39,579 nucleotides of DNA from JBDRHL01 sp043816955 (GCA_043816955.1 JBDRHL010000059.1:1-39579); one strand, 5' to 3'; positions 8,901 through 17,949 are shown, numbered from the stretch's first letter. Notes: generated from the letters alone by a model not told the origin. Made by a program: numbers and translations.

Positions 8901-9858
8901 AGTCGTCAGATCTCAACAGCATGTTTCTATCGTCCGGATAATTCAGTTTAACACTTGAAGCCAAAGGATAAGAGGGTTGAATATAGCTTTTGGATGTTTC
9001 AACAACCTCATTTTTCCCGTACATCAATACGTTTTTCAGGTTGTCATTAATTGTAAAATTCAGTTCGATAGTCGAATTATAATTAACAACCGTATCACCA
9101 TCGTATACCAGCTCCCATGACAAACCCACACGATCACTGCGAAATATCATCCACGCGTCTAAATTAAAAGGTCCTGCTCTTGGGACATTTACTTTTCCAT
9201 AATAATGGATTGCTGCGATGCTGTCTGACCAGCCGATGTCTTTGTGTTCAACAGATGAAAGAAAATTCTGTTTTTCCTCTGCGGTTACCATTATATTGCG
9301 AATAGGTTTATAGTCCTTCATTGGTATAGTCAGCTCGATGTTTTGAATAAGTTCATTTTCATTCAAATCAGAGAACTGGGCCAAGAGAAGATTGCTGTCT
9401 ATTTTTGCTTTGTAAGAGGAACCTTGGATGGTTATGTTTCCCGATTCCTGTGAAATTGTTTGTTTATCCTTGATTTTATTTATTTTCAACGGTGTCAGCC
9501 CGTGATTTATGCTCAAATCAATAAAGCCAACATTCAGGCTTCCGACTGCAAATGCCTCAACTATTTGATATTCTCCTGATAGGGTGTTAATCACCTTCCA
9601 ATAACCTTTTTCAGGGAACTCAATTTTAATAGTCTGGTTTCCGGTGGAAAGATTGCTGTTCAGCCATAAGTCCACATATTCCAGCTTTAATTCATCAGAT
9701 ACAATTTCCTTTTCGGCATTATCCAGGGGCTGTAATTTTACAAGAGTAGTTTGACCTGCATAAAGATACGTCGAGGCAAGAAAGATATTACAGACGAACA
9801 AGCCGGTCAGAAGAAAAACAAAGCGACTTTTTCCGTTTTTTATCCGGCGATAATTCAT
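5932..9858 (-). CDS. Giant secreted GH42-like glycoside hydrolase (1308 aa)
   Basis: N-terminal signal peptide (about 1-35, hydrophobic core FVFLLTGLFVCNIFLAS). Apparent domains: a beta-sandwich region (about 40-390), a helical linker rich in Lys/Glu/Leu (about 445-560), and a TIM-barrel resembling GH42 beta-galactosidases (about 570-990). A glutamine-amidotransferase-like/trimerisation domain as in GH42 follows (about 1000-1180), then a small C-terminal beta domain. Candidate catalytic residues are Glu731 in ALFANNEPLVG (acid/base, the NEP pattern) and Glu924 in AVIGETSVCE (nucleophile). At about 1300 residues it is nearly twice the usual GH42 size. It is a paralogue of the next gene upstream, 52 bases away. 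The ATG has AAAGGA about nine bases upstream. It likely acts outside the cytoplasm on an imported or surface glycan. The GH42 label is by motif resemblance only; it could belong to an unclassified clan GH-A family. Confidence 0.72.
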   Translation of the reverse strand: MNYRRIKNGKSRFVFLLTGLFVCNIFLASTYLYAGQTTLVKLQPLDNAEKEIVSDELKLEYVDLWLNSNLSTGNQTIKIEFPEKGYWKVINTLSGEYQIVEAFAVGSLNVGFIDLSINHGLTPLKINKIKDKQTISQESGNITIQGSSYKAKIDSNLLLAQFSDLNENELIQNIELTIPMKDYKPIRNIMVTAEEKQNFLSSVEHKDIGWSDSIAAIHYYGKVNVPRAGPFNLDAWMIFRSDRVGLSWELVYDGDTVVNYNSTIELNFTINDNLKNVLMYGKNEVVETSKSYIQPSYPLASSVKLNYPDDRNMLLRSDDYRWAAVAIKGKSKSADVYQAGDRWEHKTFDQDVFSWRTGWENYHYQKGIKYNQQIEFVIQKSTCSEEQLQQPIPQVTVVTNLDELDEWEKCESALTTTTRINDGLSKSFKEWQAIPGDLVTLPKIQSRITVEKANEIALALPCIKQNIANAQNELHDKLKEFRKLLEANYDALKDDLGNQNLDDLMVAIDSEKTLIRLGAIIEYIKVARWAQAQDMFDKMMESHRSLLEKESIVRKNLVMLKRPGKISNTIWNWGFSICLQDVLLNSPKPAYRDPVRANKVFEILENMRVKDVTLGLNWSYVEPKKDEYHYNHLKELYSKLAAAGVERSMPVIGSWLDEYFPPWVEKDYSNDFAEKSDGTHHDHLFGKWPLTPPDLVEKPKIYNALNNYLKHAMPVITSLPTVNNALFANNEPLVGQGGYDEQSVKAFQAWLKKRFKTINNFNEVALSRYESFDQIKPPTAEQLRKLPDPDTLNVPPAAGKPRQHLKKSNDKLPLPGNPRCLLYEWIRFRAYALSWSNKFMADAIWENDPEKLPVSPKSLSNSSYWSDAPYGSQYNFYSTDFYEQARSTKGFFGQDNYLRKDFEVLYVLNQQYYLNQPSRAVIGETSVCERENAYAIDLPSPAQTLRVYWEAVPMGLKGIYFFNWNFHDLAPLSYAYSDLSPKPEAIASCEMNATLRVLKPLLADAEPIKAEIACYFPRACQIQDWRVGKDHTMFYSWLAYHAAGFTMTYVDDDAVGKLRESGIKALILPYALYLENNAAEKIVDFVKSGGILITEGKVAAYDEYARKNSPQIQALNNMLGVKFKPSDTVNTVSFMDDNGSIELKQNQSNCVLQDIAPDAEIIAGYSGGEPAAAIRKVGKGEVLIIGYPTANVKQPLIVSTVPTSFSDMGWPTKVVPQIDFLKERNFYRPIRTSDPISHQTIYLGEQKLALLINTHGQPRDATFNISFFSSGEIIWDILEAEKFTVDSDKNLKLNFKPDQIRLLIQQEK

Positions 9859-9910
9859 GAATTCATCCTTTCAGCATTTGTGTTTTTTCTATTTGCAGAA
9901 AACAAAAAGG

Positions 9911-12900
9911 CTATTTTAATCTTTCCGGTGTAAGAATACGTGCTTTGCGGGCCGGAATCTGCATTTTCCAACTGCCGGCTTCATCCGAATTGAACGATTC
10001 CATTGTCAGCAAATCATACCACCGCGCATTCGGACGATTGCAGGCATTACATCTCATTACAGAATCGACGGCTTCATACTCATGGTTTGTTACAACTATA
10101 ACAGGTTGCTCATCGTTTGTTATCATAAGCGCTGCGTTAAGGCGCCCCGTCCAGCTCAATTGCGGCCTGATATTCCCCATTCCAACCGCCAGTTGAGGCA
10201 ATATGGATTCTATATTTGCATAGTTTGGAAGGATTTTACCGAAGTATTCATAAGTATATGAAGTTCTTCGCGGAACCGGCAGGCTGTGAGTAGTAAAGCC
10301 GCACCAGATGACTCGTCCATTTCCATGCCTGGCGGAGATTATGGCAGCGTCACCGTTGTCATAGGCCGCCAGCGTTTCAGCGTCCGGTTCATTTGGAGAT
10401 AAGGCAAAAGTAAAGTCTGTGTGATTGAGCCTTAAAATATTCACCATGTCAGATGGGGTCACCTCTGTAGTTAGTTTGACTATCCCGGAGTTGTTCGGTT
10501 TTCCCAGGGTGATGCCGAGAAATCTGTTAAAATCCCTGATACCATCGCTGATATTCCCAAGGTGATTATACCGCGCACATGCACCTTCCATCAGTAATGT
10601 TCCACCAGAATTGACATATTGCTGTAACGGCTGAAGCATTTGTTCTTCGATATATTCTGTGTTAGATAAAACCACGACGTTATAATCCTGTAGAGTACTT
10701 ATTCGCTCGGCAGGCAAGACGTCGCTTTGTATACCGCTTTGGTAAAATGTAAGCCACGTCTTAAAAAAACGCCCAAAAAACGGTCCAACAATTTCAGGAT
10801 TCTGGATAAGCGTAGCACGCGGAAATATCAAGGCAACCTGGGCCTTGGCGACCTGCGCATCGGCTAGCAGGGGTCTTAAAGCTTCGGCCTCCTGCGCCAT
10901 TTGCGCGATAAATCGTGTAGATTCCTTGGGGGACTTGTCATCATGCAGGGCGGCCCACAGCAGCCGGTCATATGAATTCAGACCGTTAAAGAAAAACATC
11001 CCTCTTAATCCCTGGGCAATGCCGTTCCACCACCAGATTAGCTGCTGCTCGGTGGGAATACTCCAATAATCCGGCGGACTCGTCAGGCAAGTGCCCGCTT
11101 CTCCTATTACAATCGGCTGACCATTGCCTGCTGATCGCATCATATTCATCATAAAGGGCAATTCAAGGTCGCCGTGTGTGTAATTATCGTTTCCATAGAA
11201 TCCGAAAGTACCGCCAGCCATATGCCAGAAGTCAGTTCCGAACTGCCGATACCGTTCAATGATCATGCCTCCCTCAGTAAGAATTTTGGGGCTGACGGGG
11301 CGATGTTTGGGGTCAGCATCGTAGATAGCCTTTGCGATATATTTATTGACCAGTCCCAGTGAAAACGAACGGAAGAAATTCCATTCATAAAACAGGCCGC
11401 GCCGGCTATTGAGTTCTTCGTCTTTCAGGCCAACTACAGTTGCAGGCGGTTCAATTTCTCTGAAAGATTTATACTCCGTACCCCACTTATCGTTCAGAGA
11501 TGCTATAGTGGTGTAGGTTTTTTCCAAGTAATTCCTAAAGCTCTGCAATGAGGCCGAATCGTAACCACCCAGCCGTACCATAGGTTCATTATTGGCATAC
11601 CATGCTGCAATAGCAGGGCTATCGGCAACCTGTGGTATCCATGATTTGTAATATTGACGCATCCACCGCAGATTGGGCATGTTACTGCCGTATTCCTCGG
11701 TTCCAAGCCCCCACCGATCAAATCCGGTAAAAATCTTGCCGGCACGATCAGCCGACATGTATTGGTCAAACTTATTACGCCACCATCCCGGTGCCTCATG
11801 GTCCCACGATCCAACCACAGGGTACATCATTATATTGTGCTTTTCTGCTTTTTTAAGCAATGCTCTAAACCAATCTGTTTTGAACACACCTTCTTCAGGG
11901 CAGATTTGCCTCAGGGGTACGGCGAACGACATATATTTCAAACCGAGGTCCTGGTAAAGCTGAAACGGATCAGGTATATTGGTAGTCGCCAGGTTGCATG
12001 TGCAGGTGGAGACAAACAAAGGTCTTTTTGGCAACCCGGGTGGGAGGAAGGACCTGATGTTGTTTTGTTTGACAGCCGCTATAAGGCCATGAGCATTTTT
12101 CTCGAATTCCGCGGATCTCTTCAGACATTGCAGGGATTCTTCCCAGCGGCCAACGCGCAGATAACGAATGGCCAGGCCCAAGCTGGTTCTTTGCTTACCG
12201 TAGTTCATCGCTGCCGTGGTGCTGCTGAGGCCGGCCCGCTTAAGCAAATCCAGTTGTTCCTTAGATGCCGCTTCGCTACCGGCGATTGCTTTGCGCAAGA
12301 CTGATTCTGTTTGCACCAGGTAATCCGGGCGAAAATCCTCAACGCGTTGTGCGGCAGCAATAACGGCAACAGCGGCTTTTTTGATATCGGCAGACGCTGA
12401 CTCATCCGTATGAAGTTCTTTTCGCAGTTGAGCCAGCTTATCCGACAATTCGGCAGGCCAATCAATGACAGAGCGAGCGTTCTGATAATAATGAATCATA
12501 GTATTGAGTGTTTTGCCGGCCTTGTGTACAATCGGCAGCATGGCCGGATTTGAACCGCTGGATACCTGAGGTACATCAATAAATTCGTTTCTTAAAGTAT
12601 CTGCATCAATAGTGTTTGTATATGGAATAATTCGTAATGACTGAGTATGTATGTCACCAGGTATAACATACATATTCCACCAGCCTGTTTGTAGTTGTAG
12701 TGTGTTATGCTGCGGCGTCCAGGCAAAATGCGTCAGCTTTTGGAGTTCGCTTGTAAACAACGCCAATCCTGTGCCTTCCACAGTTTCGACAGCAAGCCAT
12801 CGGAAACAGTCCTGATCATCAGCAGTGACATAAGAAAATGGGGCAGATTTGTCAAATTTACGAAGCTCTGACTGCTTCACGAAGCCTTTTATCAGTGATT

Positions 12901-13786
12901 CGTCCAGAAGAAAACGATTTGGCGTAGGGTTTATCGTAGTTACTTTATCGTTAAGCCATTTCCATGACCATTGTGTGTCAATATACTTCCGGTTTACTGT
13001 CGTGCGTATTCGCATAGCAATATCAGGGGAGTTTTGCTGTGTGGCAGCGGTATCTTTATATGTTTTCTCTTGTGTAACCACATCAACCTGAGTAATTGTG
13101 CTGCCGCCGAGCGAGACAGCGCCGTCAGCGATAACAGTAACCCTTAAAGGCCCTGCAAACTGCATAGAAGGCAGATGGGCGGCAATATCCAAAGCAGTAT
13201 TATCCGCTTTGGTGACAAACAACTGCTGCTCTTGAAGTAACCGAACAGTATTATCCGCTATGCTGTAGATCGGACCAAGTAGGCCTGTGCTTCTGATGGC
13301 TGCGTGGAATCCCGGTGTCGCCACAGTCAGGCCGTCTTTTTGGATAGGCCGGACGAAAGCAGTGTTATCCGACTGAAGAGTTGTCAGCCAAAAGATATTT
13401 ACGCCGCGAGTCAATTCAGCTTCGAACATTATTTCGTCGCCGGCATCAACCCTGGCAGAGTTATTCAGATCGTCAATCTGCAAAACATATATAAGCCCGG
13501 CCTCGTCCTTCACAGCAAGGTTTGCCCGGTGCCAGTTGGGGGGTATAATAGAAGCATCAAACACCACCAGATCACGACGTGATTCGGCAGGATTGTGCAC
13601 AACCAGGGCGTATTTCTCATCTGAGGTTTTCATATGGCTCGTAACAGGGACAGAAAGAGTAATATCAGTTTTGGGCAGCACCGTTGCATCTTTAGAGGGT
13701 TTCGCTGCAATTGTCGCATTGCTCTGTATAGAAATAGCCAAAAGTGTGCTCAAGATGATAGCGGTGAAAAATCTTCCCGTTAACAT
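9911..13786 (-). CDS. Giant secreted GH42-like glycoside hydrolase (1291 aa), paralogue
   Basis: Signal peptide MLTGRFFTAIILSTLLA with cleavage near residues 25-30. The start is set at the ATG 13786, because AAAGGA lies nine bases upstream; a TTG and an ATG further upstream would put that ribosome site inside the gene. Architecture matches the downstream paralogue: an N-terminal beta region (about 30-400), a helical segment (about 435-575), and a GH42-like barrel (about 585-970). Glu734 in AWYANNEPMV and Glu896 in IVIGEAGTC are the probable catalytic pair. An amidotransferase-like domain (LIFPRATLIQNP onward) and a C-terminal beta domain follow. The two proteins share motif order but are diverged, so the duplication is old. 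It directly follows the DapA-family gene by 40 bases and probably belongs to the importer operon. Confidence 0.72.
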   Translation of the reverse strand: MLTGRFFTAIILSTLLAISIQSNATIAAKPSKDATVLPKTDITLSVPVTSHMKTSDEKYALVVHNPAESRRDLVVFDASIIPPNWHRANLAVKDEAGLIYVLQIDDLNNSARVDAGDEIMFEAELTRGVNIFWLTTLQSDNTAFVRPIQKDGLTVATPGFHAAIRSTGLLGPIYSIADNTVRLLQEQQLFVTKADNTALDIAAHLPSMQFAGPLRVTVIADGAVSLGGSTITQVDVVTQEKTYKDTAATQQNSPDIAMRIRTTVNRKYIDTQWSWKWLNDKVTTINPTPNRFLLDESLIKGFVKQSELRKFDKSAPFSYVTADDQDCFRWLAVETVEGTGLALFTSELQKLTHFAWTPQHNTLQLQTGWWNMYVIPGDIHTQSLRIIPYTNTIDADTLRNEFIDVPQVSSGSNPAMLPIVHKAGKTLNTMIHYYQNARSVIDWPAELSDKLAQLRKELHTDESASADIKKAAVAVIAAAQRVEDFRPDYLVQTESVLRKAIAGSEAASKEQLDLLKRAGLSSTTAAMNYGKQRTSLGLAIRYLRVGRWEESLQCLKRSAEFEKNAHGLIAAVKQNNIRSFLPPGLPKRPLFVSTCTCNLATTNIPDPFQLYQDLGLKYMSFAVPLRQICPEEGVFKTDWFRALLKKAEKHNIMMYPVVGSWDHEAPGWWRNKFDQYMSADRAGKIFTGFDRWGLGTEEYGSNMPNLRWMRQYYKSWIPQVADSPAIAAWYANNEPMVRLGGYDSASLQSFRNYLEKTYTTIASLNDKWGTEYKSFREIEPPATVVGLKDEELNSRRGLFYEWNFFRSFSLGLVNKYIAKAIYDADPKHRPVSPKILTEGGMIIERYRQFGTDFWHMAGGTFGFYGNDNYTHGDLELPFMMNMMRSAGNGQPIVIGEAGTCLTSPPDYWSIPTEQQLIWWWNGIAQGLRGMFFFNGLNSYDRLLWAALHDDKSPKESTRFIAQMAQEAEALRPLLADAQVAKAQVALIFPRATLIQNPEIVGPFFGRFFKTWLTFYQSGIQSDVLPAERISTLQDYNVVVLSNTEYIEEQMLQPLQQYVNSGGTLLMEGACARYNHLGNISDGIRDFNRFLGITLGKPNNSGIVKLTTEVTPSDMVNILRLNHTDFTFALSPNEPDAETLAAYDNGDAAIISARHGNGRVIWCGFTTHSLPVPRRTSYTYEYFGKILPNYANIESILPQLAVGMGNIRPQLSWTGRLNAALMITNDEQPVIVVTNHEYEAVDSVMRCNACNRPNARWYDLLTMESFNSDEAGSWKMQIPARKARILTPERLK

Positions 13787-13826
13787 AATATGAAGTCCTT
13801 TCATCAACTAATAAATATCCAAAAAC

Positions 13827-14747
13827 TCAATCATGTTTTAACAACCCGAAGGCTTCCAGATCCCGCATGACCAAATCTCGCTCAGATGCTCTGAAACGGT
13901 GAAAAGGTTCTGCGAGAAAATCGCTGCAAATCCCCAGGCAGGAAAGAGCACATTTCATACCCTTCAGGTAGCTGGACCGATAATGCCCATGAGCGTAGAT
14001 TTTACGTAGTTCAAAGATTTTATGATGGAGTTTAATAATCTCGGGCATATCCTGCGCGACAGCGGCGTTGTACATTCTGACAAGTAAGTCGGGGCATACA
14101 TTTGCAGCACCGCCTACACAACCATCGCCGCCTAAAAGAACGGCTTCAGCCAATAACTCCTCGGCACCTACCAGCAAACTGAAATCTGAGTGCCCTCGTG
14201 TTATTTGGACCAAATAATGAAAGTAAACCATGTCGCAAGAGCTGTCTTTTAGCCCACAGACACCTTTCATATCGGCCATCTTTCGCACCGTGTCAGGCTC
14301 AAAAAGCACCTTCGTGTAAGCCGGCTGGTTGTATAAAAAAACAGGCAATGGTAATTCGTCAAGCATGTGCTCGACATACTCACAGAGTTCAGGCTGGCCT
14401 GCAGGAAAATAATATGGCGGAGCCAGCACTACTGTGCTTGCCCCGGCTTCTGCAGCAACGTGACTTATCCTTATCGATTCTGTGAAAGATGTGTCAGTAA
14501 TTCCTACCATCACCGGGACTCTTCCGGCAACTTGTCTGCACGTCCGCTCAATTAACTCCTTTCTCAGGCAGTATGACAAGCTGGGCCCTTCTCCCGTTGT
14601 GCCCAGCACAAAGAGGCCGTGAACACCTCCGTGTAATATATGCTCTATTAAGCGGCCCAAGCCATCGCGGTCCAGGGTATCTCTGTCTTCGAGCGGTGTA
14701 ATCATAGGAACAATAATACCCGACCATTTCGATGATTTCTTTGTCAT
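13827..14747 (-). CDS. DapA/NanA superfamily aldolase (2-keto acid aldolase or dihydrodipicolinate synthase-like)
   Basis: A 306-residue class I aldolase of normal length. The start is taken at ATG 14747, with GAAGGA 8-9 bases upstream, rather than the TTG at 14762. Key motifs: GTTGEGPS (substrate carboxylate loop), Tyr139 in FLYNQPAYTK, and the Schiff-base Lys167 in GLKDSSCD. These fit pyruvate-forming aldolases or dehydratases of the family. N-acetylneuraminate lyases usually have Lys-x-Thr after the catalytic Lys; here it is Lys-Asp-Ser-Ser, closer to 2-keto-3-deoxy-sugar-acid or hydroxy-oxoglutarate aldolase types. Neighbours are ABC sugar permeases upstream (32-base gap) and GH42-like enzymes downstream. 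It most likely cleaves a 2-keto-3-deoxy sugar acid in the cytosol; lysine biosynthesis is less likely in this context. Confidence 0.85.
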   Translation of the reverse strand: MTKKSSKWSGIIVPMITPLEDRDTLDRDGLGRLIEHILHGGVHGLFVLGTTGEGPSLSYCLRKELIERTCRQVAGRVPVMVGITDTSFTESIRISHVAAEAGASTVVLAPPYYFPAGQPELCEYVEHMLDELPLPVFLYNQPAYTKVLFEPDTVRKMADMKGVCGLKDSSCDMVYFHYLVQITRGHSDFSLLVGAEELLAEAVLLGGDGCVGGAANVCPDLLVRMYNAAVAQDMPEIIKLHHKIFELRKIYAHGHYRSSYLKGMKCALSCLGICSDFLAEPFHRFRASERDLVMRDLEAFGLLKHD

Positions 14748-14779
14748 CACTTTTTCCTTCAAACGACTTTAATTAATCT

Positions 14780-15592
14780 TTAACCCTTGACTGCACCACT
14801 TGTCAGACCGCTGATAAATTCTTTTTGGAGAACAAAGAATATGATCATAACAGGCAGAATACTGACAAGGGTCCCTGCCATGAGCATTCCATATTCCTGA
14901 TAGTGAATAGTTCGCATCTGATCCAGAGCAATGGGAAGAGTAAAGTTTCGGCGTGAATGCAATATGATTTTGGGCCAAATAAAACTGTTCCAGCTTGCCA
15001 TAAATGCAATGAGAGTAAATGCCCCGATCATCGGCCTTATCGTAGGCATAACAATGTTCCAGTATATACGGAATTCGCTACAACCATCAATCCGGGCAGC
15101 CTGCAGCAGTTCGTCGGGTACCTGCTGTATGCTTTGTCTGAACAGGAAAATACCGAATACGCTGACCGCCCAGGGAATAAGCATCCCTAGAAGGGTATCT
15201 ACCAGGCCGAACTTGTAAATAAGTTCATACATTGGCGCTAAAAGCACCTGAGCTGGAATCATCATGCTTGACAGCATAATGAACATTAACACACTTTGTC
15301 CTCTGAATTGATATTTGGCCAGTGCGAATCCGCCTAATGAGCTGAAAAAAAGCTGTATAATCACAGTTGCCGCTGCTAAAAACAGGCTGTTAGTCAGGTA
15401 CCAGAAAAAAGGTACCTTAGTGAAAAGCTTGACGAAATTCTGAAACGTCGGATGCGGGGACAAAAACATATAATGAAACATGTCTCCATCGTTTTTCAGC
15501 GACGCACAGATCAGCCAGAAGAGCGGCACCAAAGTCAATACAGCAACAAAAAGCAAAATAATGTACAAAACAGCTCTGAGAATTCTTTTCAT
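14780..15592 (-). CDS. ABC sugar transporter permease, MalG/LacG type
   Basis: A 270-residue inner-membrane protein with six predicted hydrophobic segments, the first at 8-28. The cytoplasmic EAA loop reads ELLQAARIDGCSEFRIYWNIV, with the conserved Ala-Gly spacing that docks the ATPase subunit. It pairs with the permease immediately upstream (21-base gap). Together with the binding protein it forms a CUT1-class carbohydrate importer. No ATP-binding subunit is encoded in the window, so a shared MsmK/UgpC-like ATPase elsewhere is expected. Its family places it in oligosaccharide or glycoside uptake; the specific sugar is unknown. Confidence 0.93.
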   Translation of the reverse strand: MKRILRAVLYIILLFVAVLTLVPLFWLICASLKNDGDMFHYMFLSPHPTFQNFVKLFTKVPFFWYLTNSLFLAAATVIIQLFFSSLGGFALAKYQFRGQSVLMFIMLSSMMIPAQVLLAPMYELIYKFGLVDTLLGMLIPWAVSVFGIFLFRQSIQQVPDELLQAARIDGCSEFRIYWNIVMPTIRPMIGAFTLIAFMASWNSFIWPKIILHSRRNFTLPIALDQMRTIHYQEYGMLMAGTLVSILPVMIIFFVLQKEFISGLTSGAVKG

Positions 15593-15613
15593 AATCGTTG
15601 CCTAAAAAACCTT

Positions 15614-16585
15614 CTATTTTCGTGCCTGCAAAGTTCCACTAAAGAACAACTGTATAAGACTGAATATCAGGATAATGATTACCAGCATCCAGCCAACGGC
15701 GGAGGCATAACCCAGGTCACCGGTTCTAAAGCCGGTTTGAAAAAGGTACATAACGATAGTTAAACCGGATTGATTTGGCCCTGAAGTTTGACTCAATAAA
15801 ACATAAGGTAATGCGAAAAGCTGAAACGAACCGATTGTGCTGAGAATCATTACAAAAATCAGGACCGGTTTTATACCAGGCAACGTAACATGCAGGAAGC
15901 ACCGCCAACTGCTTGCGCCGTCAACGGCTGCAGCATCATATAACTGCTTGTCAACGGCCTGCAGGGCTGCCAGAAAATAGATCATATTGAAACCAACGTA
16001 TATCCACATGGAACTGAGGATAAGTGCAGGCATTACCAAATCGGCATTGTTCAGCCATTGGCTGTCGACCACTCCCGAGCCGAAATGAACGATCCACCAG
16101 CTTTCCACCGCATTGCTGAACCACGCAGGACCGGCATGAACAACTGCGGCAAGGGCCCGATTGACCAGACCAAACCTTGGGAAAAACAATACGTTAAACA
16201 GAACAGCGACAAAAACCTGTCCAATAAGATTAGGTATGAAAAAAACGAACCGCAGGGCGTTTCGGCCTTTTACCCATTTCTTGTTGAGCAACACAGCCAG
16301 GCCGAGGCTCAAAGGCAACTGCAAAAACAGTGAAAAAAAAGCATAGACACTGGTGTTTTTAACAGCCAGCCAGAAGTCCGTATCTTTCATCAGGAAGCGA
16401 AAATTATCCAGCCCGATCCACACCACAGACTTGGGCCCATTGGTAGCCGTAAAGGCCAGGTATATGCTTTTCCCCATAGGATAAATCATGAAAGCACAAA
16501 AAATAAAAACAAACGGTGCAATAAAGATGTATGGAGCATATCCGGGCTTATTTTTGCAGATCCAGGTTTTGACGTTCTTTGTCAC
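15614..16585 (-). CDS. ABC sugar transporter permease, MalF/UgpA type
   Basis: A 323-residue inner-membrane protein. It has a short cytosolic N-terminus, a first hydrophobic segment at about 19-41, and the EAA loop YDAAAVDGASSWRCFLHVTL near 216-235. Length and segment pattern fit the larger permease of CUT1 importers. Its ATG overlaps the stop of the binding-protein gene as ATGA (16582-16585), so the two are translationally coupled, and the second permease follows after 28 bases including the stop region. Function is passage of an oligosaccharide delivered by the binding protein. Confidence 0.93.
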   Translation of the reverse strand: MTKNVKTWICKNKPGYAPYIFIAPFVFIFCAFMIYPMGKSIYLAFTATNGPKSVVWIGLDNFRFLMKDTDFWLAVKNTSVYAFFSLFLQLPLSLGLAVLLNKKWVKGRNALRFVFFIPNLIGQVFVAVLFNVLFFPRFGLVNRALAAVVHAGPAWFSNAVESWWIVHFGSGVVDSQWLNNADLVMPALILSSMWIYVGFNMIYFLAALQAVDKQLYDAAAVDGASSWRCFLHVTLPGIKPVLIFVMILSTIGSFQLFALPYVLLSQTSGPNQSGLTIVMYLFQTGFRTGDLGYASAVGWMLVIIILIFSLIQLFFSGTLQARK

Positions 16586-17949
16586 CGGTATGGATTCCTT
16601 TCGATTTGCCGTCTCACATAATCGGCCTTATCACGGAGAATTTTTTGGACAAACTGCCTAAATCCTTCTTCACCATGCTCTCGATAATATTGTGCACAAA
16701 CAACCTGTGCTTCGCTAAGTTTATCATAAGCAATCGCATAATATGGGGCGGTGTAACAAGGCGGGACCTGGTCCGCTAACCGGGCGAATAAGGCCCCTAT
16801 CGGCTGGTTACACCAATATGCATCAGGTTTCATGAACACATCAAGCTGCCAGGCTTCTTTGAGGGGAGGAATTATATTGGTCTGGCTAAAGCGATCGGCA
16901 AGGTACTCAGGCTTGTAGTAGGCATGCATAGCCAGTTCCCAGGCAATATCCGTATTTGCAGCTTTTGGGATGCCTAACATAGTCCCGCCCCAGGAGGTTG
17001 TTCTGCGAGCGCCTTTTGTCCATGCCGGAAGCGGCATCAGCTTAAACTTGCCTGCCATACGAGGCACACTTTTTTCGATGATCTTAGTCCGCCAGTCAGG
17101 CATAAACAGACAAACATAATAGCCGTTTTCGATGGCCTGGGTTAACATCTGACCAACAGTAAAGGAACCACCACTGTTGGCTATCTGATTTTTTCCGGTG
17201 ATCTGCCGAACATACCACATCATCGTATCACAGGCAATTTCGTTGCTCATAATCAGTTCGCCATCGGCATCGAAAAGCCCCCCTCCCCGTTGCACCATCA
17301 GTTGCGAGAGCATAGTACAGTTATCTATAATGAAATCTATCATATAGCGGTCGATTACGCCGTCCCCATCCAAATCTTTTGTGAGTTTTCGTCCGACCTG
17401 GACGAAGTCATCCCACGTCTCGATCGAATCAGGCTCGATACCCTCTTGCTCAAAGATATCCTGGCGATATGCAATCATTACAGGGTGAACATCATGAGGC
17501 AGCCCGAATATGCGACCTCTTGAGGTGTATGGTGCAAAGCGCGTTTTAACAACTCTGTCCCAAAGTCCTGACTGGTGAATCTTATCGGTAAGATCCATAA
17601 AAGCAATATCCTTGAGCGGCCCGCGAAAGAGAGCCCCAATATAATCTATAGGAATCTCAACCAGATCAGGCACATCGAGATCAGCCCAAAACGCCGACTC
17701 AACACGCTGGGCAACGGCAGTACCCTGCACTAATTGCAGATTGACTTTAACATTTGGGTGTGTTTTTGCAAAGTCAGGCAGACTGGATTCGTAAGCATCC
17801 ATCTGCTCTTGTGAAAATACCCAAAAGCTCACATTTCCCCGCTGATCCTCAAAGGGCCGAAAGATGATCAGACCAAATGTTAGTATGCATGTGATAAGCA
17901 TAACCAGCGGCGCAGCCCCAAAAGGAAAATCAGGTATTCGGGACTTCAT
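16582..17949 (-). CDS. ABC transporter sugar-binding protein, membrane-anchored, family 1
   Basis: A 455-residue extracellular solute-binding protein. A hydrophobic N-terminal segment (about 10-32: PFGAAPLVMLITCILTFGLI) lacks a lipobox Cys, so it looks like an uncleaved anchor or signal rather than a lipoprotein. The mature part shows family-1 features: VSFWVFSQEQMDAYES at the start, GRIFGLPHDVHPVMIAYRQD, TWDDFVQVGRKLT, and a late SWGGTMLGIPKAANT. An Asp-rich loop KDLDGDGVIDRY may bind calcium. The start is placed at ATG 17949, with AAAAGGA nine bases upstream; the ATG at 17958 would sit directly on that site. It overlaps by one base a possible 42-residue ORF upstream and by four bases the first permease downstream. 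Confidence 0.9.
   Translation of the reverse strand: MKSRIPDFPFGAAPLVMLITCILTFGLIIFRPFEDQRGNVSFWVFSQEQMDAYESSLPDFAKTHPNVKVNLQLVQGTAVAQRVESAFWADLDVPDLVEIPIDYIGALFRGPLKDIAFMDLTDKIHQSGLWDRVVKTRFAPYTSRGRIFGLPHDVHPVMIAYRQDIFEQEGIEPDSIETWDDFVQVGRKLTKDLDGDGVIDRYMIDFIIDNCTMLSQLMVQRGGGLFDADGELIMSNEIACDTMMWYVRQITGKNQIANSGGSFTVGQMLTQAIENGYYVCLFMPDWRTKIIEKSVPRMAGKFKLMPLPAWTKGARRTTSWGGTMLGIPKAANTDIAWELAMHAYYKPEYLADRFSQTNIIPPLKEAWQLDVFMKPDAYWCNQPIGALFARLADQVPPCYTAPYYAIAYDKLSEAQVVCAQYYREHGEEGFRQFVQKILRDKADYVRRQIERNPYR

Noticed and set aside
11654..12304. 216-residue plus-strand frame
   Set aside because: Antisense shadow of the GH42-like gene; no recognisable motif or start signal.
13827..14747. N-acetylneuraminate lyase (nanA) as identity of the DapA-family gene
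   Set aside because: AGE epimerase nearby made this attractive, but the residues after the catalytic Lys are Asp-Ser-Ser rather than the Lys-x-Thr pattern of sialate lyases, and no sialidase or kinase is present.
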